Shown here: positions 7,428-14,850 of the stretch, piece after piece
Layout of the letters: each line of letters begins with the position of its first letter
Numbering within the stretch: the first letter of the stretch is position 1
Notes under the pieces: model-generated
Database searches by the model: none
The model's input: the letters and a program-made list of their open reading frames with translations, nothing else
Told to the model about the DNA's origin: nothing
Assembly: GCF_009848505.1 (NCBI RefSeq)
Contig: NZ_WWDL01000034.1
Coordinates: 1 to 55,203, forward strand
Reading direction: 5' to 3'
Length of the DNA stretch: 55,203 bases
Origin: Muricoccus harenae
GTDB lineage: Bacteria > Pseudomonadota > Alphaproteobacteria > Acetobacterales > Acetobacteraceae
Translations under genes and position numbers: made by a program

Positions 7428-8121
7428 CGAGGAAGGGTTTTGGTCCGGCGGAACTGAGAGTATCTGGTTCAAGGCTTTGGCACCTGAGGCTCGGATCGAG
7501 CCAGTAGCGTATATCTGTTCCAATCACAAAAACGTGAGAGCTTATTGCACGTTCAGGTTGAGCGCAGCTGTAAGCCACACGGCTGTTGCATCGGCGCCAC
7601 AACCAACTGAGCCTGCACTCAGGCACTGCATGGCGTGGTGGCAATCGACAACGGCCGATTTGAGCCCCGGACAGCAAAAAGCCGCCGCTCTCAGCGAAAG
7701 GGACGGCAGCCGCGGGAAGGTCTGGGAGTGGGGTAAGGCAGGTCTAAGCTGCACTGCGCCGGTCATCAGTCATGGGCGCGTGCGACGGCGAGGCGCTGGC
7801 AGGGAAGCCACCCTCGCCTCTTCATCGACATACGCCTCCCACTCGGTATTGAGGCGCGGTCCACTCTCCAGTGGACCTCGGCCTTGCCTTCGGGATCCGG
7901 AATTCGTCGACCGCACTCCTGTAACGTCCCGTTACTTCGGGATGACGTGACGCCCCCTGCGGATCCGTAAGGAATTGCTGCACTAGGTGCAGGTCAGGTC
8001 CCAACATGGATCAGTTACTTAGATCGGTGGCCTGCTGCTGCGTCATCATGTGCGCTACAGCGCCCTGGCGCCGCCGCACGACGACTGAGGATCTTTGCTT
8101 TATGCCTATGGCCGAGGGCAC
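7428..8121. other. Non-coding stretch of about 690 bases
   Basis: No convincing gene is seen on either strand; the open frames lack codon bias and family matches. A small perfect inverted repeat GTAACG-TCC-CGTTAC lies at 7921-7935. It may hold the promoter of the MarR-like gene near its left end. Confidence 0.5.
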
Positions 8122-8352
8122 ATGACCGCCGAACTCGATACCTTGCTTGGCCTTCAAGCGCAGCTCGAGACAAAGCTCGCGGCCGCACGTACAAAGTACC
8201 AGGCGGAGTTCGCCCGGCTCGATCGCCAGACAGAGACGCAATACAGCAAAATCCGAGCCGACATCGACTGGGCGGAAGCTGAAGTTCGACGCATCGAGGA
8301 GCAACTGCAGGACGTGCGGCGAAAGTTGGTGGGCGCGCCGCTAAAGCCGTAG
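8122..8352 (+). CDS. Small coiled-coil protein, function unknown
   Basis: A 76-residue protein that starts at the ATG at 8122, with GAGG eight bases upstream. The sequence is almost entirely one amphipathic helix with heptad-like spacing of Leu, Ala and Ile (LDTLLGLQAQLETKLAAAR and later AEVRRIEEQLQDVRRKL) and many charged residues, so a short coiled coil or helical hairpin is likely. There is no signal peptide, membrane segment, Cys or recognisable motif. It stands alone between non-coding stretches near a decayed insertion sequence. It could be a partner-binding helical protein. Function is not recognisable. Confidence 0.55.
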   Translation: MTAELDTLLGLQAQLETKLAAARTKYQAEFARLDRQTETQYSKIRADIDWAEAEVRRIEEQLQDVRRKLVGAPLKP

Positions 8353-8918
8353 TAGGCGGCACAGTGGGGCCGGCTTCCACTCAGACCAATTCAGCAGTGC
8401 CCAGGCCAAGCGGCATTGCTGCGGCGTCATGGTCCGCATCCTCCAGCGGCTTGCCGTCTCCCTGGTAGCACGAAGCTCACGCGCGCCTCCGCAACGCCGA
8501 GGAAGCTGGCAACGCCCGAAATGTGCAGCGAATGGAGGCTTTCTCCCATGCCGTCGCAATCGATCAGGACGAGCCGCTCACCGCGACTATCCAGCCCTGA
8601 GTCAGACAGGGGCGGGGAGGAGAGCCAAGGCGGAGGCAGCTAGAACACTCGTTCAGCTCAACTCCGAGGCAGGCCGGTAGATGATAACGATGCGCTACTC
8701 TGGTCCCTGTGCGACGACCTGGCCGCCGCTGGAGGCGGGGTGTGAGCAAGCGCCGCGGTGGACAGCAGATCGGCTTTGAACACACACGCTGTGGTTGTGT
8801 AACGCAGCTGTGCTGCAATGCCAAGATCATCATAGGTTAGTATCACGCCGGGTACCGAGCTGCTTCCGATCCAGATCCTCGATGGCCCCCGACCACCCCC
8901 CGGACGGGGTGCCTTCTC
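8353..8918. other. Non-coding stretch of about 570 bases before the insertion-sequence relic
   Basis: No supported gene on either strand. The open frames here are antisense or random. It may contain lost insertion-sequence ends, but no terminal inverted repeat was identified. Confidence 0.4.
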
Positions 8919-9402
8919 ATGAGCTGCACCCGGAAAGGGGACGGCATTGACAAGTTGATGGCGGTGGTCGGAATGACCAAACTGGGTCAGATCGATGGGA
9001 TGATGCCAGACCCCGCCACCTACCCTGGGTACCGCTTCCCGGCAGAGATCATCAGCCCCGCTGTCTGGCTCTATCACGTGTCCAGCTTGAGCCTGCGGGA
9101 TGTGGAACTTATCCTGGCGGACCGAGGCATTGCCGTCCCTCACGAGAGCATCCGGTGCTGGTGCCGCGAGTTCGGTTCGGGGTTCGCGGCGAAGCTGCGG
9201 CGCCGCCGGCCAAAGCCGGGCGACACCTGGCACCTCGGTGAGGTGTTTTTGCGGATCAATGGCGTGCTGCATGACCTCTGGCGAGCCGTGGACCAGCATG
9301 GGGTGGTGCTGGATATCCTGGTTCAGGATCGGCGGAATGGGAGCGCAGCCAAGCGGATGTGGGTTTCCTTAAAGGCTAGAAGGTGCGGACGCCGAGCTGT
9401 TG
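8919..9402 (+). mobile_element. Truncated IS6-family transposase (inactive relic)
   Basis: Homology to IS6-family transposases runs from about 9027 to 9360. It starts with YPGYRFPAEIISPAVWLYH, then SLSLRDVELILADRGIAV, then RRRRPKPGDTWHLGEVFLR and GVVLDILVQDRR. The family normally has HLDEVF, where the Asp is the first catalytic residue. Here it is Gly, so the copy would be dead even if complete. The C-terminal half with the remaining catalytic residues is missing, and the frame runs on into unrelated sequence up to the next gene. The residues before 9009 do not resemble the family. It marks a past insertion in this accessory patch. Confidence 0.8.
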
Positions 9403-9530
9403 ATCCTGTAACCGTGGACCCAGCACCCAATCCCGCGTCCTCCGACGCTCGGCACGTCCCGCCTGGTGAACGCTTTCGAGGCGCTTGCCTAAAGGTGCAG
9501 AACCAGCCCGGTCGGGGTTATCTTCCGGCA

Positions 9531-11003
9531 ATGGCGAGTGGATCAGTCCGGCAATATTGGACCGCATGGGGAACGGCGGGGGCTCTGGCGGTGCTGGCCA
9601 TGGGAGCCGGCGCTGTCTGGATGCGAGGGCACGATACCCTTCTGGCCAGCGAGCCACCTCGTCGCGCGACCCAGCTGGACCTCCCGGCCCAGGAGAGCCG
9701 GGTGGCGCTGCAGCTTCGCCTGCCACTCGATCTGCTGCGGAAGGCAGTCGGACGGGCACTGCCGGCCGAGTTGCATCTAGCCAGCGAGGAGGGAGCCGAC
9801 ACGCGCTATGCGCTGACGCTGCGCCGCACGAGCGACGTCGTGCTGGAGGAGATCAATGGGCGCCTTAGCGCCCGGGTAGCGGTGGCGCTGAGCGGCACGG
9901 TGGGTCTCGGCGGTGGCTTGGCTGACCTGCTGGCGCTGGGTGAGAAGAATATCGATGCGGCGGCCGAGGTGCAGGCTGATTTGGGCCTGACGGTGGACAG
10001 GGACTGGTGTCCAGCGCCGGAGGTGGCGGTGTCCTATCGCTGGACCCGCAGCCCGCGGATGGAAGTCGTTGGCGGCATCTGGATGGATGTGGAGGCGCGC
10101 GTTCGCGCCCAGGTCGAAGAGGCAGTACACGGCATACCAGCGCAAATCGCAGTGCTGCTTCCATGCGGCATGGTGCGCGAGCGCGCCCTGGCACTGTGGG
10201 ATCCGCGGACCATTCGGGTGCAGCTACCCGCAGCGCCGCCGTTGTATGTCGGTATTCATCCGCAGGCGGTGGGGCTTGGCGAGATCGTGGCGCGCAACGA
10301 TGCACTGCAGGTGACGCTGGGACTGCGAGCGCGCACCACCGTATCCTCTGTGGCGCCCAAGCCCGCGCCACCGGGCTTCCTGCCGCCGCTGGCGGCCATG
10401 CCGGCTGGAGGAAGTAGCGGTCGGCTGCGGCTGTCTGTCCCCGTCCGCGCCGGCTACGACATGATCCGAGACTGGCTGATGCGGGAGTTCGGAGGGCGCG
10501 ACATATCGGTTGAGACTCCGCTGGGAACGGTGCAGCTAAGGGTGAAGGAGATCTTCCTCTACCCGAGCGCCCCCGCCATCGCGCTGGCCATCACCTTCAG
10601 TGCCGACCTGCCAGGTATTTTGCCGGACACGAATGGGCGAGTGGTGTTCTCCGGCCGTCCAGTCTTAAGCCAAGGCGGCACGCGCGTGGGGCTGGAGGAG
10701 TTGCGCTTCGCTCGGAACCTCGACAGTACAGTGTGGTCGCTTGCGACCCTTCTCCTCGAGCGGCACCTCCGCGAGCGGATTGAGGCTCTCGCGGTGTACG
10801 ATCTGCAAGTGGTAATGGACGGGGCACTGACAGAGCTACAGCACCGGTTGTCTGATCCTGACTTTACGGGTGGGCTGCGGGTTAGCCTGGTGCGGCCGAG
10901 TATGCGGCTCGAGCGCATGGTGCTGGAGAACGATGCCCTAACGGTCCTGGGTACAACGGAGGCCGGGCTGGAAGCGGAGATTGCTGCCATACCGCTACCG
11001 TGA
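9531..11003 (+). CDS. DUF4403-type envelope protein
   Basis: A 490-residue protein starting at the ATG at 9531; the frame is open further upstream only because it runs through the transposase relic. An N-terminal hydrophobic helix (about 9-27) suggests a signal anchor. The rest is rich in beta strands with alternating hydrophobic residues and two similar halves: LQLRLPLDLLRKAVGRALP early and LRLSVPVRAGYDMIRDWLM later. This is the pattern of the DUF4403 family, and the length is right for it. Proteins of this kind are predicted envelope or lipid-interacting beta-rich proteins, but no biochemical role is established that I can state. It lies directly downstream of an IS6 relic and upstream of an HTH coiled-coil gene. 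Confidence 0.7.
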   Translation: MASGSVRQYWTAWGTAGALAVLAMGAGAVWMRGHDTLLASEPPRRATQLDLPAQESRVALQLRLPLDLLRKAVGRALPAELHLASEEGADTRYALTLRRTSDVVLEEINGRLSARVAVALSGTVGLGGGLADLLALGEKNIDAAAEVQADLGLTVDRDWCPAPEVAVSYRWTRSPRMEVVGGIWMDVEARVRAQVEEAVHGIPAQIAVLLPCGMVRERALALWDPRTIRVQLPAAPPLYVGIHPQAVGLGEIVARNDALQVTLGLRARTTVSSVAPKPAPPGFLPPLAAMPAGGSSGRLRLSVPVRAGYDMIRDWLMREFGGRDISVETPLGTVQLRVKEIFLYPSAPAIALAITFSADLPGILPDTNGRVVFSGRPVLSQGGTRVGLEELRFARNLDSTVWSLATLLLERHLRERIEALAVYDLQVVMDGALTELQHRLSDPDFTGGLRVSLVRPSMRLERMVLENDALTVLGTTEAGLEAEIAAIPLP

Positions 11004-11096
11004 GGCAGATTTGGCAGTGGGCGGCCAATCCTGCGATCCCGATCAACCCACTGGGGAAGTGGACTTGCCGCAGTTTGTCCGCTAGCTGGCCAGCAA

Positions 11097-12056
11097 ATGA
11101 CCAGGCGAACCTCCATGGACGATGAGGCGAAGCCGTACCTGCTGTCAGAGGCTGCGGAGCTGATTGGCGTCTCTGTGAATGCACTGCGAAAGCGCATCAC
11201 ACGTCGAAAGATGCGGGCAAACCGCAGCAATGAGGACGGTCTGTGGCGGGTGTGGCTAACCTCCTCCGAAATACAGGAAGCCAAGGCTGGACGGCTCGAT
11301 GAGCAAGCCGGTGAAAGGCGAGCATTCAAAGTTCTAAAAGGCGAGACCGCGACCCTTCGTGCTGCGTTGAGCCGAGAACGGAACCGAGCGGACAAGGCCG
11401 AGGCCGAGCTCGCTGTGGCGCGGGCACTTGCCGATCAGCGCGCAGCCGAGCTGGCAGAGATGCGTGAACGAGCGGCACGGGCTGAGGGGGAAGCTGCGGC
11501 CCTACGTACCCAAGGTCAGGCGGATCGGGAGCGGGCCGCGCAGTTAGTGCGAGAGCGGGACACCGCACAGGCCAATCTGGCAGAGATGCGGCGGGTGCTG
11601 GGGCAGGCCGCTGGCGCCGCAGCCGGCCTCCAGGAAGCGGTCAAGATCGCCGAGGCAGGCCGGCACGACGCGGAGAGCCGAGCCGCGGCCGTTCAAGGCG
11701 AGCGAGACGTCGCAATTCGTAGGGCGGAGGAAGCCGAGCTGCAGTCTTCGAAGACCCAGACGCGCCTGGCCCAAGTTGAGGCAGAAGCAGAAGCTGCCCG
11801 AGGGCAGGGCGTAGATCTGGCCGAACTGGAGGCAGCTCAAGCTCGTGCCCGGGAGGCAGAGCAGCAGGTCGAGGGCGCAAGGCGGCTGGCTGATGAGGCG
11901 GAGCGCCGCGCGATGGCTGCGACCAGTCGCCTGGACCGCATTCAGCGGGCACGAATTGATGAGGCGCACGCCGCCGCATTGGCCGCCCGGACCAACCATG
12001 AAGCGACGTCTCCATCCATTTGGCAGCGCATCTTTGGACGGGCGAGACGATCCTGA
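11097..12056 (+). CDS. HTH DNA-binding domain fused to a long coiled coil
   Basis: A 319-residue protein with two parts. Residues about 12-60 form a small helix-turn-helix of the excisionase/MerR-like kind (LLSEAAELIGVSVNALRKR, then KMRANRSNEDGLWRVWL as a wing). Residues about 75-300 are a nearly unbroken coiled coil very rich in Ala, Glu, Arg and Gln, ending in a basic tail WQRIFGRARRS. This layout recalls DNA-organising or segregation-accessory proteins such as KfrA, without clear sequence similarity to them. The ATG at 11115 is an alternative start and would remove only six residues. It is probably cytoplasmic, DNA-bound and oligomeric. The target is unknown, and it may belong to a mobile or accessory element together with the nearby IS relic. 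Confidence 0.75.
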   Translation: MTRRTSMDDEAKPYLLSEAAELIGVSVNALRKRITRRKMRANRSNEDGLWRVWLTSSEIQEAKAGRLDEQAGERRAFKVLKGETATLRAALSRERNRADKAEAELAVARALADQRAAELAEMRERAARAEGEAAALRTQGQADRERAAQLVRERDTAQANLAEMRRVLGQAAGAAAGLQEAVKIAEAGRHDAESRAAAVQGERDVAIRRAEEAELQSSKTQTRLAQVEAEAEAARGQGVDLAELEAAQARAREAEQQVEGARRLADEAERRAMAATSRLDRIQRARIDEAHAAALAARTNHEATSPSIWQRIFGRARRS

Positions 12057-12077
12057 CCGCGTAGGGGCAACGGCCGG

Positions 12078-13073
12078 CTACTCTGGCTCGATCCCCACCG
12101 TCTTCCCGATGCTGACCGCGCGCTGCACCTCAGCACGGATGAAGTCGCGCGTGGCATCTGGCCCGAGGTCGCGCGGCTCTAGCCCCGCCGCGACGATGAG
12201 TCGCCGCGCCTCAGACATGGCCTGCACCCGCGCAATATCGGCCGCAATACGATCCACGATGGGGCGGGGCGTACGCGCGGGCGCGAGGATGGCGAACCAC
12301 GCCTCCATGGCCGTGTCGCCGATTTCCAGTTCCGCGAAGGTCGGGACTTGTGGAAGGTCCGGGTGGCGCTCGGCGGAGGTGATCGAGAGCAGGCGCAACT
12401 CGCCCGCCTTGGCCTGGGTCATGACCCCCGGCAGTGTGGAGACGGCGAAGGCGAGCGTGCCGGCCAGGAGGTCGTTCAGCACCGGTGCCGCACCGCGGTA
12501 GGCGGCATGCACCGCCGAGAGGCCGTGCTTGCGCAACCACACCTCCTCGATGAGATGGGCGGTGGAGCCAGGGCCGGGCGAGCCATAGGTGAGCTTGCCT
12601 GGCTCCTTGCGAATCGCCTGTGCCAAGTCGTCCATTGTCCGGATCGCAGATTTCGATGGGACGGCGAAGGCATGCGGCGTAGCCGCCACCAGCGAGATCG
12701 GCTCGAAGTCTGCCACCGGATCGTAGGTCATGCGCCGGAACATCGCGACGTTCAGGGCGTGCGTCTGGATGTTGCCGAGCCCGATTGTGTATCCATCGGG
12801 CGCCGAGCGCGCCAGGGCCTCTGCGCCAATCATCCCCGAGGCGCCCGAGCGGTTCTCGACCACGACGGGCTGCCCCCAAAGGCTGGAGAGGCGCTGGCCG
12901 ATGACTCGCGCGGGCGGATCGGCGGAGCCGCCCGGCGGATAAGGCACGATCAGCCGCACTCCTCTGGTGGGAAAGGCCTCCTGGGCCCAGACGGGGCAAG
13001 CCGCCAAAAGGGTGGAGGCGGCACCCAGCAGCACGCGGCGTCCGATCGTGGCTGAAGCAGTGTCTTCGTTCAT
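12078..13073 (-). CDS. Bug/TctC-family periplasmic solute-binding protein
   Basis: A 331-residue exported binding protein. The N-terminal signal includes a Tat-like RRVLLGAASTLLAACPVWAQ segment. The mature part opens with VRLIVPYPPGGSAD, the Bug ligand loop, followed by VVENRSGASGMIGAEALAR and DGYTIGLGN. Bug proteins bind carboxylic acids, and the tripartite tricarboxylate transporter needs TctA and TctB membrane subunits, which are absent here. It may serve a distant TctAB or act as a sensor subunit. An enoyl-CoA hydratase relic directly upstream on the same strand suggests that it once sat in a catabolic operon. The divergent MFS transporter may share its substrate class. Confidence 0.9.
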   Translation of the reverse strand: MNEDTASATIGRRVLLGAASTLLAACPVWAQEAFPTRGVRLIVPYPPGGSADPPARVIGQRLSSLWGQPVVVENRSGASGMIGAEALARSAPDGYTIGLGNIQTHALNVAMFRRMTYDPVADFEPISLVAATPHAFAVPSKSAIRTMDDLAQAIRKEPGKLTYGSPGPGSTAHLIEEVWLRKHGLSAVHAAYRGAAPVLNDLLAGTLAFAVSTLPGVMTQAKAGELRLLSITSAERHPDLPQVPTFAELEIGDTAMEAWFAILAPARTPRPIVDRIAADIARVQAMSEARRLIVAAGLEPRDLGPDATRDFIRAEVQRAVSIGKTVGIEPE

Positions 13074-13106
13074 GCTTCCTTTTCCTCCAAGCGATTCTGC
13101 CCCGCT

Positions 13107-13205
13107 TCAACGGCTTGCAAAACTTGGCCTCCGCTTCTCCAAATAGGCGCGGCTCCCTTTCGCGTAATCTTCGCCGCCGAAGCAAGCGCGTCCACCCTCA
13201 TACAG
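13107..13205 (-). pseudogene. C-terminal relic of an enoyl-CoA hydratase
   Basis: About 30 residues match the conserved end of crotonase-family enzymes: RACFGGEDYAKGSRAYLEKR followed by a stop. No upstream part of the enzyme is present. The intact crotonase gene at 36391 ends in a very similar ACFDSQDYAEGRRAFQEKR, which shows the alignment. It lies 33 bases before the Bug gene in the same direction. Confidence 0.6.
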
Positions 13206-13357
13206 CAAGATGCAGCGGGCGAGGCCACGCTGCATCGGGATGGGGGGGGCCTCAGCGGCAGCTGGGTCAATCGGCCCGCCTGAAGCGCAGTTGCTCCCTG
13301 ACAAGTTCGCCTGATAGGAGCCCCGGCCTGAGATGAGGCAAGAGGGGGGAAATCAAC

Positions 13358-14563
13358 ATGGACGCACCCGTTACGCCAGAGGCGCGAAAGGCGCTCTGGG
13401 GCTCTGCCGTCGGCTATGCGATGGACGGATTCGACCTCCTCATTTTGGGCTTTATGCTCCGCGCCATCGCGAGTGAGCTTCAACTTGGCCAGTCTGAGGC
13501 TGCCTCCCTCGTTACTGGTACGCTAGTAGGCGCTGTCCTCGGCGGCCTCCTGTTCGGGATGCTCTCGGATCGGCTCGGGCGAGTTCGGGTGCTCACCTGG
13601 ACCATCGTGCTCTTCGCGGTCTTCACGGGGCTTTGCGCGCTCGCCCAGGGCTACGGGGACCTGCTAGCCTACCGAATGATCGCCGGCCTTGGCCTGGGCG
13701 GCGAGTTCGGCATCGGGATGGCCCTCGTCGCGGAAGCCTGGCCCGCCGAGAAGCGTGCCCGCGTCTCCTCCTATGTCGGGCTTGGCTGGCAGGCGGGCGT
13801 CCTGCTGGCGGCGCTCATCACTCCGCTGCTGCTTCCGATCATTGGCTGGCGAGGGATGTTCGCGCTTGGCATCCTGCCGGCGTTCGTTGCCTGGGTCATA
13901 CGGCGCAAGCTGCATGAGCCGGAGCTCTTCACCGCGCGCAATGCGGCAGCTGTTCGCGAGAGCTTTCCGCTGCGCCTTCTCGTGAAGGATACGCAGACGA
14001 CAAAAACCAGCCTTGGGCTGATCATCCTCTGTTCGGTCCAGAACTTCGGATACTACGGCGTGATGATCTGGCTGCCTAACTATCTCAACAGCCGGTTCGG
14101 CTACGGGCTGACCCAGTCGGCCGTGTGGACGGCGGTGACCATCGCGGGCATGGCGGTCGGGATCTATGCGTTCGGCCAGATTGCGGATCGCATGGGCCGC
14201 CGTCCCGCCTTCCTCGGCTACATGATCGGCGCGGCGGTGATGGTCGTCGTCTACTCGCAGCTGACCGATGCGGCGGCACTGTTGATCGGCGGTGCGGTGA
14301 TGGGCTTCTTCGTGAATGGCATGCTGGGCGGCTACGGGGCACTGATCAGCGAACTCTACCCGACGGCAGTCCGCGCGACGGCACAGAACGTGCTGTTCAA
14401 TATCGGGCGCGCGGTGGGCGGCTTCGGGCCGGTCGTGGTGGCCGCCATCGCCGGCACCCATGGTTTCGAGACCGCCATCGCGGCGCTGGCCGCGCTCTAT
14501 GTGGTGGATATCGTGGCGCTGTGGCTCCTCATTCCGGAGCGCCGGGGCGCGGAACTGGCTTGA
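13358..14563 (+). CDS. MFS transporter, aromatic-acid:H+ symporter (AAHS)-like
   Basis: A 401-residue inner-membrane protein with about 12 hydrophobic helices. MFS signatures are visible: DGFDLLILGF in helix 1 (the AAHS Asp motif), GMLSDRLGRVR in the loop between helices 2 and 3, AYRMIAGLGLGGEFG in helix 4 and GQIADRMGRRPAF in the loop after the eighth helix. Proton-coupled uptake of an organic or aromatic acid is the family role. A GGGGGAAATC stretch before the ATG gives a plausible ribosome site. A perfect 11-base hairpin follows the stop. The downstream aconitase and flanking Bug genes suggest a tricarboxylic or related acid as substrate, but this is inference. Confidence 0.9.
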   Translation: MDAPVTPEARKALWGSAVGYAMDGFDLLILGFMLRAIASELQLGQSEAASLVTGTLVGAVLGGLLFGMLSDRLGRVRVLTWTIVLFAVFTGLCALAQGYGDLLAYRMIAGLGLGGEFGIGMALVAEAWPAEKRARVSSYVGLGWQAGVLLAALITPLLLPIIGWRGMFALGILPAFVAWVIRRKLHEPELFTARNAAAVRESFPLRLLVKDTQTTKTSLGLIILCSVQNFGYYGVMIWLPNYLNSRFGYGLTQSAVWTAVTIAGMAVGIYAFGQIADRMGRRPAFLGYMIGAAVMVVVYSQLTDAAALLIGGAVMGFFVNGMLGGYGALISELYPTAVRATAQNVLFNIGRAVGGFGPVVVAAIAGTHGFETAIAALAALYVVDIVALWLLIPERRGAELA

Positions 14564-14576
14564 GGCGGAGGGCCCA

Positions 14577-14602
14577 GCACGAGGCAGGTCCCTGCCTCGT
14601 GC
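14577..14602 (+). terminator. Hairpin after the MFS gene
   Basis: GCACGAGGCAG and CTGCCTCGTGC form a perfect 11-base stem around a GTCC loop, 14 bases after the MFS stop. Only a short T-run (GTTTCT) follows, so it is a moderately convincing intrinsic terminator. Confidence 0.6.
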
Positions 14603-14850
14603 ACGTTTCTGCGGCGTGGGAGCCATGGAGGCCTCGACGGTGTCGAGTCTAACGGACCAGCTACCAGGCTTCAGGTCCACTTCGAGCAGAGCGTCTTCAA
14701 CAGATCCGGCTCAGAGCGAGCCGATTACAGGCCGGGAAGCAGTTCTCCGAAGCCTCACTGCCCCGGCCACGACGAAGAGCTTGTTGTTTTGTGAGGCAAT
14801 ATAATACATGGCGGCGGCTGAACATTGCAGCTGGAGGCCCTAGAGAGCTC

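Noticed and set aside
12348-13055. Plus-strand frame of 235 codons opposite the Bug gene
   Set aside because: Antisense shadow of a clear Bug protein; no motif.
13070-13483. 137-codon minus-strand frame upstream of the Bug gene
   Set aside because: It is low-complexity, overlaps the MFS start, and its frame differs from the crotonase relic, which is the only recognisable coding signal there.
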